From: Pseudomonas tolaasii NCPPB 2192
GTDB taxonomy: Bacteria; Pseudomonadota; Gammaproteobacteria; Pseudomonadales; Pseudomonadaceae
Assembly (NCBI RefSeq): GCF_002813445.1
Contig: NZ_PHHD01000001.1
Location: 3,534,001-3,598,000, forward strand
Reading direction: 5' to 3'
Length of the DNA: 64,000 nt
The notes under the pieces: model-generated
The model's input: the letters and a program-made list of their open reading frames with translations, nothing else
Database searches by the model: none
What the model was told of the DNA's origin: nothing
In this document: piece after piece, positions 8,755-18,163 of the stretch
Position numbering within the stretch: position 1 is the stretch's first letter
Layout of the letters: every line of letters starts with the position of its first letter
Made by a program: the position numbers and the translations under genes

Positions 8755-10140
8755 ATGATGGCTATCAAGGTTCTATTGGTTGAAGACGACCGCGCCCTGC
8801 GTGAAGCATTGGCTGACACGCTGCTGTTGGCGGGCCATGACTACCGGGCGGTCGGTTCTGCCGAAGAGGCCTTGGAGGCCGTTGAGCAAGAGGCGTTCAG
8901 CCTGGTGGTCAGCGACGTGAACATGCCCGGCATGGACGGCCACCAATTGCTCGGCCTGCTGCGCGCGCGCCAGCCACAATTGCCCGTATTGCTGATGACT
9001 GCCCACGGCGCCGTGGAGCGTGCGGTCGACGCCATGCGCCAGGGCGCGGCGGATTACCTGGTCAAGCCGTTCGAACCCAAAGCCTTGATTGAATTGGTCG
9101 CCCGGCATGCCCTCGGCGTGAGCCCGGCCGCCGATGGCGAAGGCCCGATCGCTTTCGAGCCGGCCAGCGCACAATTGCTGGAACTGGCCGCCCGGGTGGC
9201 GCGCAGCGATTCCACGGTGTTGATCTCCGGCGAGTCAGGCACCGGCAAGGAAGTGCTGGCGCGTTATATCCATCAGCAATCGAGCCGCGCCAAACAGCCG
9301 TTCATTGCGATCAACTGCGCGGCCATTCCCGACAACATGCTCGAGGCCACACTGTTCGGCCACGAAAAGGGCTCGTTCACTGGCGCCATCGCGGCCCAGG
9401 CCGGCAAGTTCGAACAGGCCGACGGCGGCACCATTCTGCTCGATGAAATTTCAGAAATGCCTCTGGGCCTGCAAGCCAAGCTGCTGCGGGTATTGCAGGA
9501 GCGTGAAGTGGAGCGCGTTGGCGCGCGCAAGCCGATCCAGCTGGATATCCGCGTGGTTGCCACCACCAACCGTGACTTGGCGGGTGAAGTGGCGGCGGGG
9601 CGCTTCCGTGAAGATTTGTTTTACCGTCTTTCGGTGTTTCCGCTGGCGTGGCGCCCCTTGCGCGAGCGCCCAGCGGACATTATTCCGCTGGCCGAGCGCC
9701 TGCTGAACAACCACGTCAAAAAAATGAAGCACGCCCAGGCGCGGTTGTCGGCCGAGGCACAAGCGTGCCTGATCGGCTACCCATGGCCCGGTAACGTGCG
9801 CGAATTGGACAACGCGATCCAGCGCGCGCTGATTTTGCAGCAGGGCGGGCTGATTCAGCCGCAAGACTTCTGTCTGGCGATGGGTACCAGCGCTGCGCCG
9901 TTGCCGAGCCTGGCCCCAGCGCCGGCGCCGGCCGTCACCGAAACCGAGCCTGCCGGCGGGCTGGGCGATGACCTGCGTCGCCGCGAATTCCAGATGATTA
10001 TCGACACCCTGCGCGCCGAGCGCGGCCGCCGCAAAGAGGCCGCCGAGCGCCTGGGCATCAGCCCGCGCACCTTGCGCTACAAGCTGGCGCAGATGCGTGA
10101 TGCCGGGATGGACGTGGAAGCCTACCTGTTCGCCACCTGA
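8755..10140 (+). CDS. fleR: Sigma-54 response regulator FleR
   Basis: 461 aa. Receiver domain with phospho-acceptor Asp54 (VVSDVNMPGMDG) and Lys in YLVKPF, AAA+ domain (GESGTGKE, GSFTGA, GTILLDEIS) and C-terminal Fis helix-turn-helix (GRRKEAAERLGISPRTLRYK). It receives phosphate from FleS and activates class III flagellar operons. AGGA directly precedes ATG 8755; ATG 8758 (MAIKVLLVEDD) is an equally likely start with better spacing. The pair fleS-fleR follows fleQ as in other pseudomonads. Confidence 0.96.
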   Translation: MMAIKVLLVEDDRALREALADTLLLAGHDYRAVGSAEEALEAVEQEAFSLVVSDVNMPGMDGHQLLGLLRARQPQLPVLLMTAHGAVERAVDAMRQGAADYLVKPFEPKALIELVARHALGVSPAADGEGPIAFEPASAQLLELAARVARSDSTVLISGESGTGKEVLARYIHQQSSRAKQPFIAINCAAIPDNMLEATLFGHEKGSFTGAIAAQAGKFEQADGGTILLDEISEMPLGLQAKLLRVLQEREVERVGARKPIQLDIRVVATTNRDLAGEVAAGRFREDLFYRLSVFPLAWRPLRERPADIIPLAERLLNNHVKKMKHAQARLSAEAQACLIGYPWPGNVRELDNAIQRALILQQGGLIQPQDFCLAMGTSAAPLPSLAPAPAPAVTETEPAGGLGDDLRRREFQMIIDTLRAERGRRKEAAERLGISPRTLRYKLAQMRDAGMDVEAYLFAT

Positions 10141-10194
10141 GAAATATCCAAGCCGACAGGGTTTGTCGCCTTTTCTTACAAGCTGCCACGGAGC

Positions 10195-10210
10195 TGGCAC
10201 CCTTGTTGCT
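10195..10210 (+). promoter_or_regulatory. Sigma-54 promoter of fliEFGHIJ
   Basis: TGGCAC-CCTTG-TTGCT, an excellent match to the -24/-12 consensus, 62 bases before fliE. The FleQ-like box just downstream supports it. Confidence 0.88.
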
Positions 10211-10236
10211 ACTACCCCCAGTAACCGCTGCGTAGT

Positions 10237-10250
10237 GTCAAAAAATTGCG
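10237..10250 (+). promoter_or_regulatory. FleQ-like binding site in the fliE leader
   Basis: GTCAAAAAATTGCG matches 11 of 14 positions of the FleQ box GTCAATAAATTGAC. It lies just downstream of the likely transcription start. FleQ is known to act from such leader sites at fliE, fliL and flhA in P. aeruginosa. A weaker 9/14 match lies at 27006-27019 behind the flhA promoter. Confidence 0.55.
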
Positions 10251-10271
10251 GGTCGTCGGAGAGAGAAGGTC

Positions 10272-10601
10272 ATGAGCCAGGGTATTGAGTTCAATCGGTT
10301 GATGTTGGATATGCGCTCCATGCAAATGGATGCCATGGCTCAACCGAAATCCGTCGCGCCAGCGCCGGAATTGGGCCAAAGCAGTTTTGCCGACATGCTA
10401 GGTCAGGCAATCAACAAAGTCAGTGATACCCAGCAGGCCTCCAACCAGTTGGCGACCGCCTTCGAAATCGGCAAAAGCGGCGTGGACCTCACCGATGTGA
10501 TGGTCGCTTCGCAAAAGGCCAGCGTTTCCTTCCAGGCCTTGACCCAGGTACGCAACAAGCTGGTTCAGGCTTATCAAGACATCATGCAGATGCCGGTTTA
10601 A
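10272..10601 (+). CDS. fliE: Flagellar hook-basal body protein FliE
   Basis: 109 aa, helical. It connects the MS ring to the proximal rod and is the first substrate exported. The C-terminal pattern (ASVSFQALTQVRNKLVQAYQDIMQMPV) is the family signature. It is the first gene of the fliEFGHIJ operon, 16 bases before fliF. A flexible N-terminus (residues 1-35) precedes the conserved part. AGAGAAGG precedes the ATG. Confidence 0.96.
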   Translation: MSQGIEFNRLMLDMRSMQMDAMAQPKSVAPAPELGQSSFADMLGQAINKVSDTQQASNQLATAFEIGKSGVDLTDVMVASQKASVSFQALTQVRNKLVQAYQDIMQMPV

Positions 10602-10617
10602 GGACGAGATTTAAGTC

Positions 10618-12393
10618 ATGGCAGAAGCAGTCGTGGACAACGCACCCGCCAAGGCAGACGGCAAGCCGCCGCTGTTTGGCCTGTCGTTCCTGGAAAACCT
10701 TTCGGAAATGACCATGTTGCGTCAGGTCGGCCTGATGGTCGGGCTGGCGGCGAGCGTGGCGATTGGTTTTGCCGTGGTGTTGTGGTCGCAACAACCGGAT
10801 TACCGCCCGTTGTACGGCAGCCTGGCCGGCATGGATTCCAAGGCGATCATGGAAACCCTGGCCGCCGCCGACATCGCCTACACCGTGGAGCCCAACTCCG
10901 GCGCACTGCTGGTCAAGGCGGACGACGTGGCCCGTGCGCGCATGAAACTCGCCGCCGCCGGTGTGACACCGTCTGACGCGAACATTGGTTTTGAAATCCT
11001 CGACAAGGACCAGGGCCTGGGCACCAGCCAGTTCATGGAAGCCACGCGCTACCGCCGTGGCCTGGAAGGCGAACTGGCGCGCACCATTTCCAGCTTGAAC
11101 AACGTCAAGGGCGCCCGTGTGCACCTGGCGATCCCTAAAAGCTCAGTGTTTGTGCGCGATGAACGCAAGCCAAGCGCCTCGGTGCTGGTCGAACTGTTTG
11201 CCGGCCGCTCCCTGGAGCCTGGCCAGGTGCTGGCGATCATCAACCTGGTGGCCACCAGCGTTCCCGAATTGAGCAAGTCGCAAATCACCGTGGTCGACCA
11301 GAAGGGCAACCTGCTGTCCGACCAGGCCGAAAACTCCGCATTGACCCAGGCCGGCAAGCAGTTCGACTACAGCCGTCGCATGGAAAGCATGCTGACCCAG
11401 CGCGTGCACAACATCCTGCAACCGGTGTTGGGCAATGACCGCTACAAGGCCGAAGTGTCCGCCGACGTGGACTTCAGCGCGGTGGAGTCGACCTCCGAAC
11501 AGTTCAACCCCGACCAGCCCGCCCTGCGCAGCGAGCAGTCGACCAGCGAACAACGCACCGCCAGCAATGGCCCGCAAGGTGTGCCGGGTGCCTTGAGCAA
11601 CCAGCCACCCGCGCCGGCTTCTGCGCCGCAAACCACCGGTGGCGCTGCCGCGACCGCCGGGGCTATCCAGCCGGGCCAGCCACTGCTGGACGCCAACGGC
11701 CAGCAGATCATGGACCCGGCCACCGGCCAGCCGATGCTCGCGCCGTACCCGGCGGACAAGCGTAACCAGTCCACCAAGAACTTCGAACTCGACCGTTCCA
11801 TCAGCCACACCAAGCAGCAGCAGGGCAAAATCAATCGCCTGTCGGTGTCGGTGGTGGTCGATGATCAGGTCAAGGTCAACCCGGCTGACGGCGCCGTCAC
11901 CCGTGCGCCATGGAGCGCCGATGAATTGGCACGCTTCACCCGCCTGGTGCAGGACGCCGTCGGTTTCGACGCCAGCCGTGGCGACAGCGTCAGCGTGATC
12001 AACATGCCGTTCTCCGCCGAGCGCGGCGAAGTGATCGCCGACCCGGCGTTCTACACCCAGCCGTGGTTCTGGGACATCGTCAAGCAAGTGCTGGGTGTGT
12101 TGTTCATCCTGGTGCTGGTGTTCGGCGTGCTGCGCCCAGTGCTCAACAACATCACCGGCCATGGCAAAAAACAGCTGGCCCTGGCCGGTGGCGATGTCGA
12201 GTTGGGTGGCATGGGCGGCCTGGACGGCGAACTGGCCAACGACCGCGTCAGCCTCGGTGGCCCGCAAAGTATTCTGTTGCCAAGCCCGAGCGAAGGCTAC
12301 GACGCTCAGCTGAACGCAATCAAGAGTCTGGTAGCAGAAGACCCGGGCCGTGTGGCTCAGGTCGTGAAAGAGTGGATCAACGCAGATGAGTGA
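10618..12393 (+). CDS. fliF: Flagellar MS-ring protein FliF
   Basis: 591 aa inner-membrane ring protein on which the rotor and export gate are built. First membrane helix at about residues 38-57 (VGLMVGLAASVAIGF), periplasmic YscJ-type ring-building region, a Pro/Gln-rich linker around 310-370, second membrane helix at about 485-505 (VLGVLFILVLVFGVL) and a C-terminal cytoplasmic tail that docks FliG. Length is typical. It overlaps fliG by 8 bases, so translation is probably coupled. Confidence 0.97.
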   Translation: MAEAVVDNAPAKADGKPPLFGLSFLENLSEMTMLRQVGLMVGLAASVAIGFAVVLWSQQPDYRPLYGSLAGMDSKAIMETLAAADIAYTVEPNSGALLVKADDVARARMKLAAAGVTPSDANIGFEILDKDQGLGTSQFMEATRYRRGLEGELARTISSLNNVKGARVHLAIPKSSVFVRDERKPSASVLVELFAGRSLEPGQVLAIINLVATSVPELSKSQITVVDQKGNLLSDQAENSALTQAGKQFDYSRRMESMLTQRVHNILQPVLGNDRYKAEVSADVDFSAVESTSEQFNPDQPALRSEQSTSEQRTASNGPQGVPGALSNQPPAPASAPQTTGGAAATAGAIQPGQPLLDANGQQIMDPATGQPMLAPYPADKRNQSTKNFELDRSISHTKQQQGKINRLSVSVVVDDQVKVNPADGAVTRAPWSADELARFTRLVQDAVGFDASRGDSVSVINMPFSAERGEVIADPAFYTQPWFWDIVKQVLGVLFILVLVFGVLRPVLNNITGHGKKQLALAGGDVELGGMGGLDGELANDRVSLGGPQSILLPSPSEGYDAQLNAIKSLVAEDPGRVAQVVKEWINADE

Positions 12394-13405
12394 TAATCGA
12401 GCCGCCGTTGCCAAGCTCACCAAGGTCGACAAAGCCGCTGTATTGCTGCTGTCCCTGGGTGAAACCGACGCCGCCCAAGTGCTGCGCCACATGGGCCCCA
12501 AAGAGGTTCAGCGCGTGGGCGTGGCCATGGCGCAAATGCGCAATGTGCACCGCGAGCAAGTCGAGCAGGTGATGAGCGAGTTCGTCGAGATCGTCGGCGA
12601 CCAGACCAGCCTCGGCGTCGGCTCCGACAGCTACATCCGCAAGATGCTCACCTCGGCCCTGGGTGAAGACAAGGCCAATGGCCTGATCGACCGTATCCTG
12701 CTGGGCGGCAACACCAGTGGCCTCGACAGTCTGAAATGGATGGAACCGCGCGCGGTCGCCGACGTGATCCGCTACGAGCACCCGCAGATCCAGGCGATCG
12801 TGGTGGCGTATCTGGACCCCGACCAGGCCGGTGAAGTGCTCGGCCACTTCGACCATAAAGTGCGCCTGGACATCATCCTGCGCGTGTCGTCGCTGAATAC
12901 TGTGCAGCCGGCGGCGCTCAAAGAACTCAACACGATTCTGGAGAAACAGTTCTCCGGCAATTCGAACGCTTCGCGTACCACCCTGGGTGGCATCAAGCGT
13001 GCGGCCGACATCATGAACTTCCTCGACAGCTCGGTCGAAGGCCAGTTGATGGACTCGATCCGCGAGATCGACGACACCCTGTCCACTCAGATCGAAGACC
13101 TCATGTTCGTGTTCAACAACCTCTCCGATGTCGACGACCGTGGCATCCAGGCGCTGTTGCGCGAAGTGTCCTCCGACGTGCTGGTGCTGGCCCTCAAGGG
13201 TTCGGACGAGAACGTCAAAGAGAAGATCTTCAAGAACATGTCCAAGCGGGCTTCCGAGCTGTTGCGCGACGACCTCGAAGCCAAGGGCCCGGTGCGCGTC
13301 AGCGACGTGGAAACCGCCCAGAAGGAAATCCTCACCATTGCCCGCCGTATGGCCGAAGCCGGAGAAATCGTTCTCGGCGGGAAGGGCGGCGAAGAAATGA
13401 TCTAA
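12386..13405 (+). CDS. fliG: Flagellar rotor switch protein FliG
   Basis: 339 aa C-ring protein that transmits stator torque. N-terminal domain binds FliF, middle domain binds FliM (EHPQ motif at about residues 130-133, in RYEHPQIQAI), and the C-terminal domain carries the charged torque helix (DDLEAKGPVRVSDVE). ATG 12386 lies within the end of fliF. It is followed after 10 bases by fliH. Confidence 0.97.
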   Translation: MSDNRAAVAKLTKVDKAAVLLLSLGETDAAQVLRHMGPKEVQRVGVAMAQMRNVHREQVEQVMSEFVEIVGDQTSLGVGSDSYIRKMLTSALGEDKANGLIDRILLGGNTSGLDSLKWMEPRAVADVIRYEHPQIQAIVVAYLDPDQAGEVLGHFDHKVRLDIILRVSSLNTVQPAALKELNTILEKQFSGNSNASRTTLGGIKRAADIMNFLDSSVEGQLMDSIREIDDTLSTQIEDLMFVFNNLSDVDDRGIQALLREVSSDVLVLALKGSDENVKEKIFKNMSKRASELLRDDLEAKGPVRVSDVETAQKEILTIARRMAEAGEIVLGGKGGEEMI

Positions 13406-13415
13406 GGCGCGCCCC

Positions 13416-14180
13416 ATGTCGAACAAAGATGAGGCGCCCAGCGATCTGATTCGCGCGCGGGATGTCGGCGGGTTCGACATCTGGTCGTTGCCCAGCTTCG
13501 ACCCCCATGTGCCGGAGCCTGAGCCGGAGCCGGTGATTGAAACGCCGGTGGAAATGGAAGAAGTGCCGCTGGATGAAGTCCAGCCGCTGACCCTCGAAGA
13601 ACTCGAAGCCATCCGCCAGGAGGCCTATAACGAAGGCTTCGCGGCGGGTGAAAAAGACGGTTTTCGCAGCACCACCCTGAAAGTTCGCCAGGAAGCCGAG
13701 GAGGCGCTGAGCGTCAAGCTCACCAGCCTGGAACGCTTGATGGGCACGCTGTTCAACCCGATTGCCGAGCAGGATTCGCAGATCGAGAAAGCCATGGTCG
13801 GTCTGGTGGAACACATCGCCCGCCAGGTGATTCAGCGCGAACTGGTGCTCGACTCCAGCCACATCGAAAGCGTGATGCGCGAGGCGCTCAAGCTGCTGCC
13901 CCTGGGCGTCGGCAATGTGCGGTTGTACATCAACCCGCAGGACTTCGAGCAGGTCAAAGCCCTGCGCGAGCGTCATGAAGAAACCTGGCGCATTGTCGAA
14001 GACGCGAACCTGCAGCCCGGCGGTTGCCGCGTCGAAACCGAGCACAGCCGCATCGATGCCACGGTGGAAACCCGCATCAGCCAGATCATGGCCAAACTCT
14101 TCGATCAACTTCACGAGCAGGCTTTGCACCCGGCCGAGCCTGACCTGAGCGTTGACCTGGACGCCCCCGATGCGCCTTGA
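13416..14180 (+). CDS. fliH: Flagellar export regulator FliH
   Basis: 254 aa. It holds the ATPase FliI and links it to FliN. A Pro/Glu-rich N-terminus contains Trp in DIWSLPSF, of the kind that contacts FlhA or FliN. A GxxxG-like helix follows (YNEGFAAGEKDG), then the C-terminal FliI-binding domain shared with V-ATPase E subunits. The last 11 bases overlap fliI, indicating coupled synthesis. Confidence 0.93.
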   Translation: MSNKDEAPSDLIRARDVGGFDIWSLPSFDPHVPEPEPEPVIETPVEMEEVPLDEVQPLTLEELEAIRQEAYNEGFAAGEKDGFRSTTLKVRQEAEEALSVKLTSLERLMGTLFNPIAEQDSQIEKAMVGLVEHIARQVIQRELVLDSSHIESVMREALKLLPLGVGNVRLYINPQDFEQVKALRERHEETWRIVEDANLQPGGCRVETEHSRIDATVETRISQIMAKLFDQLHEQALHPAEPDLSVDLDAPDAP

Positions 14181-15528
14181 CCGCACCAGCTTCGCCAAGC
14201 GCCTGGGCGGTTATGCCGAGGCCACCGAGTTGCCCGGCCAGCCGATTCTCGAAGGGCGCCTGTTGCGCATGGTCGGCCTGACCCTCGAAGCTGAAGGCTT
14301 GCGCGCCGCCATGGGCAGCCGCTGCCTGGTGATCAACGACGACAGCTACCACCCGGTGCAGGTTGAAGCCGAGGTGATGGGCTTTTCCGGCAGCAAGATT
14401 TTCCTGATGCCCGTGGGCAGCCTGGCGGGCATTGCCCCCGGTGCGCGCGTGGTGCCTTTGGCCGACACCGGCCGCTTGCCGATGGGCATGAGCATGCTTG
14501 GCCGCGTACTCGACGGCGCCGGTCGCGCGCTGGACGGCAAGGGCGGCATGAAGGCCGAAGACTGGGTGCCGATGGACGGCCCGACCATCAACCCGCTCAA
14601 CCGCAACCCCATCAGCGTGCCGCTGGACGTGGGCATTCGCAGCATCAACGGTTTATTGACGGTCGGCCGTGGCCAGCGTCTGGGCCTGTTCGCCGGTACC
14701 GGCGTGGGTAAATCGGTGTTGCTGGGCATGATGACGCGCTTTACCGAGGCCGACATTATCGTGGTCGGGCTGATCGGTGAGCGGGGTCGTGAGGTGAAGG
14801 AATTCATCGAGCACAGCCTTGGCGAGGAAGGCCTCAAGCGCTCGGTCGTGGTGGCATCGCCGGCGGATGATGCGCCGCTGATGCGCTTGCGGGCGGCCAT
14901 GTATTGCACGCGCATTGCCGAATATTTTCGCGACAAGGGCAAAAATGTCCTGTTGCTGATGGACTCGCTGACGCGTTTCGCCCAGGCCCAGCGGGAAATC
15001 GCCCTGGCCATCGGCGAGCCGCCGGCGACCAAGGGGTATCCGCCGTCAGTGTTCGCCAAACTGCCGAAACTGGTGGAGCGCGCCGGTAATGCCGAGGCGG
15101 GCGGGGGCTCGATCACCGCGTTTTACACCGTGTTGTCCGAAGGCGATGACCAGCAGGACCCGATTGCCGATTCGGCGCGGGGCGTGCTCGACGGCCACAT
15201 CGTGCTGTCGCGGCGCCTGGCCGAAGAAGGGCACTACCCGGCCATCGACATCGAAGCGTCCATCAGCCGGGTGATGCCGGCAGTGGTCACGCCGGAACAC
15301 ATGGCCAGAGCGCAGCATTTCAAGCAGCTGTGGTCGCGTTATCAGCAGAGCCGCGACCTGATCAGCGTCGGCGCCTATGTGGCCGGTGGTGACCGCGAAA
15401 CCGACCTGGCGATTGCCCTGCAACCGCAGTTGGTGACCTACTTGCGCCAAGGCCTCAACGACAAGATCAGCATGGGCGAAAGCGAAGCGCACCTGGGTTC
15501 GATCTTCGCCCCGGCGCCAGGCGGCTAA
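14170..15528 (+). CDS. fliI: Flagellar export ATPase FliI
   Basis: 452 aa, F1-beta-type ATPase that energises unfolding and release of export substrates. Walker A GTGVGKS at 176-182, then the Walker B stretch (VLLLMDSLTRFAQAQREI) and the T3SS/flagellar ATPase signature around residues 280-300. ATG 14170 (MRLDRTSFAKRL) is chosen over an upstream TTG at 14152 because it gives the usual N-terminus. It overlaps fliH and is 3 bases before fliJ. Confidence 0.96.
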   Translation: MRLDRTSFAKRLGGYAEATELPGQPILEGRLLRMVGLTLEAEGLRAAMGSRCLVINDDSYHPVQVEAEVMGFSGSKIFLMPVGSLAGIAPGARVVPLADTGRLPMGMSMLGRVLDGAGRALDGKGGMKAEDWVPMDGPTINPLNRNPISVPLDVGIRSINGLLTVGRGQRLGLFAGTGVGKSVLLGMMTRFTEADIIVVGLIGERGREVKEFIEHSLGEEGLKRSVVVASPADDAPLMRLRAAMYCTRIAEYFRDKGKNVLLLMDSLTRFAQAQREIALAIGEPPATKGYPPSVFAKLPKLVERAGNAEAGGGSITAFYTVLSEGDDQQDPIADSARGVLDGHIVLSRRLAEEGHYPAIDIEASISRVMPAVVTPEHMARAQHFKQLWSRYQQSRDLISVGAYVAGGDRETDLAIALQPQLVTYLRQGLNDKISMGESEAHLGSIFAPAPGG

Positions 15529-15531
15529 GCC

Positions 15532-15981
15532 ATGGCCAGCACCCGTTCTTCTCGCCTGGCTCCCGTGGTGGACATGGCCGAAAAGGCCGAGAAAACCGCC
15601 GTGCAACGCCTGGGGTATTTCCAGGGGCAAGTGCGCCTGGCCGAGAGCAAGCTGGGCGACCTTGAGCGCTTTCGCGGCGAATACCAGCAGCAGTGGATCG
15701 AGCGCGGCAGCAAAGGTGTCTCGGGCCAGTGGCTGATGGGTTATCAGGGGTTTCTCAACCAGCTGGAAACCGCCGTGGGCCAGCAGCGCCAGAGCCTGGC
15801 GTGGCACCAGAACAACCTCGATAAAGCCCGCGAAAGCTGGCAGGCGGCGTTCGCCCGGGTCGAGGGTTTGCGCAAGCTGGTGCAGCGCTATATTGATGAG
15901 GCGCGGGCGATTGAAGACAAGCGTGAGCAGAAATTGCTCGATGAGCTGTCCCAGCGCCTGCCCCGTCAATCCCAATACTAA
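15532..15981 (+). CDS. fliJ: Flagellar export protein FliJ
   Basis: 149 aa, almost entirely coiled-coil, resembling the gamma stalk of F1 inside the FliI hexamer. It escorts chaperones and activates the export gate. It directly follows fliI and closes the fliE operon. Its length matches Pseudomonas FliJ. A short REP element follows at 15999. Confidence 0.92.
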   Translation: MASTRSSRLAPVVDMAEKAEKTAVQRLGYFQGQVRLAESKLGDLERFRGEYQQQWIERGSKGVSGQWLMGYQGFLNQLETAVGQQRQSLAWHQNNLDKARESWQAAFARVEGLRKLVQRYIDEARAIEDKREQKLLDELSQRLPRQSQY

Positions 15982-15998
15982 TCACCTGCCTGGTCTAC

Positions 15999-16036
15999 TG
16001 TGGGAGCTGGCTCCCACACAAGCCAGCTCCCACATT
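15999..16036. repeat. Short REP palindrome after fliJ
   Basis: TGTGGGAGCTGGCT, then inverted AGCCAGCTCCCACA, with an extra CCCACAC core. This is the GTGGGAGC[T/G]GGCT-type REP of fluorescent pseudomonads and marks the operon end. Confidence 0.85.
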
Positions 16037-16112
16037 TGATTCTCTGTGTTGCTCAGATCCGGTACAGCTGCTAAACCTTGTCTCATATTGCCAATGACAA
16101 GGAAGCAGTCGC

Positions 16113-16418
16113 ATGTCAGTCGAGTCAGAAGTATCCCTGGACGGGAAGAAGTTGACGATCGCGGTCAAGGGCCGGTTCGATTTCGGTAGCCACCAGACCT
16201 TTCGTGACGCTTACGAGCGGTTCTATAAAGTCCCCGAGCTGTATGTGGTCGACCTTAAAGACACCACTTACATGGACAGCTCGGCCCTGGGCATGCTGCT
16301 TTTGCTGCGTGACCACGCCGGTGGCGACGACTCGGAAGTGCAGGTGGTCAACAGCAATTCCGATGTACGCAAGATCCTCGCCATCTCCAACTTCGACAAA
16401 CTGTTCGACATCAGTTGA
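16113..16418 (+). CDS. hsbA: Anti-anti-sigma (STAS) protein HsbA
   Basis: 101 aa STAS domain protein with the phospho-serine motif MDSSALG (about residues 53-59). In P. aeruginosa HsbA is phosphorylated or dephosphorylated by HsbR. It then binds either the anti-sigma factor FlgM, freeing FliA, or the diguanylate cyclase HsbD, thereby switching between swimming and surface life. Its stop overlaps the start of hsbR (TTGA). The gene lies between the fli operon and fliK, so it is embedded in the flagellar locus. Confidence 0.88.
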   Translation: MSVESEVSLDGKKLTIAVKGRFDFGSHQTFRDAYERFYKVPELYVVDLKDTTYMDSSALGMLLLLRDHAGGDDSEVQVVNSNSDVRKILAISNFDKLFDIS

Positions 16419-18133
16419 GCGCCCTGGCCCCTGTCCTTGAAGCGCTGACGATCCTGATCGCCGAAGACAGCGCGGCGGATTTGCTGTTGCTGTCGACCAT
16501 CATCCGGCGTCAGGGCCATGAGGTGCTGACTGCCAACAATGGCGCGCAAGCTGTCGAGCTGTTCGCCCGCGAACGCCCGCAACTGGTGTTGATGGACGCC
16601 CTGATGCCGGTGATGGACGGTTTCGAAGCGGCGCGGCAGATCAAGCAACTGGCGGGCGAAGCGCTGGTGCCGATCATCTTTCTCACTTCTTTGCGTGAAA
16701 GCGAAGCTTTGGCGCAATGCCTGGACGCGGGCGGTGATGACTTTCTGCCCAAGCCCTACAACCCGCTGATCCTGGCCGCAAAGATCAACGCCATGGACCG
16801 TTTGCGCCGCCTGCAAGCCACGGTATTGCAGCAGCGCGACCAGATCGCCCGGCACCACGATTACCTGCTGCACGAGCAGCGCGCGGCCAAGGCCGTCTTT
16901 GACAAGGTTGCCCACTCCGGCTGCATCAACGCCGCGCCGAATATCCGCTACCTGCAGTCGCCCTATGCGCTGTTCAACGGTGACTTGCTGCTGGCGGCCT
17001 ACACGCCGTCGGGCGACATGCATGTGCTGCTCGGCGACTTCACCGGCCACGGCTTGCCGGCGGCGGTGGGCGCCATGCCGCTGGCGGAAGTGTTCTACGG
17101 CATGACCGCCAAGGGCTACGGCCTGGCGCAGACCCTGCGCGAGATGAACGTCAAGCTCAAGCGCATCCTGCCGGTGGACATGTTTTGTTGCGCCACACTG
17201 CTGTGCCTGAGCGCCCAGCGGCGCGTGGTGGAGGTGTGGAACGGCGGCATGCCCGAGGGGTATGTGCATGAAGTCGCCACGGGTAAGCGCACGGCGTTGG
17301 TGTCACGGCATTTGCCGCTGGGTGTGCTGTCGGCGGAAACCTTTGATGACAGCACCGAAGTCTGGCCAATGGCCCTGGGCGACCGGGTTTTTCTGCTTTC
17401 CGATGGTGTGCTCGACACGGCAGACGCCAATGACCAGCTTTTCGGCGCCCAGCGTTTGCAGCAGGTATTCGCTGCCAACCGCGAGCCTGACCGGCTGTTT
17501 GAAGACATCGAGAAAGCGTTGGCGGCGTTTCGGGGCGAAGCGCGGGACGATGTGAGCATGGTGGAAATCACCCTGCAACCCGGTCAGCCGCTGCGCGCCG
17601 CCGAACCTTTGTATGCGGACAGCGGCCAGTCGTGCCCGCTGGACTGGTCAGTGAGTTTCGAATTTCGCGCCCAGACCCTCAAAAGTTACAACCCGCTGCC
17701 GTATCTGCTGCAACTGCTGTTGGAGATCCACGGTCTGCGTGCGCAGAGCGGGGCGCTTTACAGTGTGATGGCCGAGTTGTACTCCAACGCCCTCGAACAT
17801 GGCGTGCTGTGTCTGGATTCGAGGCTCAAGCGCGATGCCCAGGGGTTTGCCCACTACTATCGCGAGCGCAATGAACGGTTGGCGCAGTTGAACAGTGGTT
17901 ATGTGCGCGTGCATGTGCAGGTGGTGCCGACTGACACGGGCGGCAAGATGACCTTGCGCATCGAAGACAGCGGGCCGGGGTTTGATGTGGAACAGGTGCT
18001 GGCGCGACCGCTGGATGTTGACCGTCTGTCTGGCCGGGGCCTGAGCCTGGTGCGTCAATTGAGCAGCGATGTACGCTGGTCCGATGGCGGGCGCAGTGTG
18101 TGCGTGGAGTTTTGCTGGGGGGCTCTGGCATAA
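16415..18133 (+). CDS. hsbR: Response regulator with phosphatase and kinase domains, HsbR
   Basis: 572 aa. Receiver domain (about 10-130) with Asp61 in LMDALMPVMDG, SpoIIE/PP2C phosphatase domain (about 180-390, GDFTGHGLPAAVGAMPLAEV) and C-terminal anti-sigma-type HATPase (about 440-570, N box AELYSNALEHG, GRGLSLVRQL). It works with HptB (phosphate donor) and HsbA (substrate). TTG 16415 is the probable start, overlapping the hsbA stop by 4 bases; no better start with a ribosome site is visible. Confidence 0.9.
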   Translation: MSALAPVLEALTILIAEDSAADLLLLSTIIRRQGHEVLTANNGAQAVELFARERPQLVLMDALMPVMDGFEAARQIKQLAGEALVPIIFLTSLRESEALAQCLDAGGDDFLPKPYNPLILAAKINAMDRLRRLQATVLQQRDQIARHHDYLLHEQRAAKAVFDKVAHSGCINAAPNIRYLQSPYALFNGDLLLAAYTPSGDMHVLLGDFTGHGLPAAVGAMPLAEVFYGMTAKGYGLAQTLREMNVKLKRILPVDMFCCATLLCLSAQRRVVEVWNGGMPEGYVHEVATGKRTALVSRHLPLGVLSAETFDDSTEVWPMALGDRVFLLSDGVLDTADANDQLFGAQRLQQVFAANREPDRLFEDIEKALAAFRGEARDDVSMVEITLQPGQPLRAAEPLYADSGQSCPLDWSVSFEFRAQTLKSYNPLPYLLQLLLEIHGLRAQSGALYSVMAELYSNALEHGVLCLDSRLKRDAQGFAHYYRERNERLAQLNSGYVRVHVQVVPTDTGGKMTLRIEDSGPGFDVEQVLARPLDVDRLSGRGLSLVRQLSSDVRWSDGGRSVCVEFCWGALA

Positions 18134-18163
18134 TCCGCCGATTCTTGATCAAGGAGCGAGCAA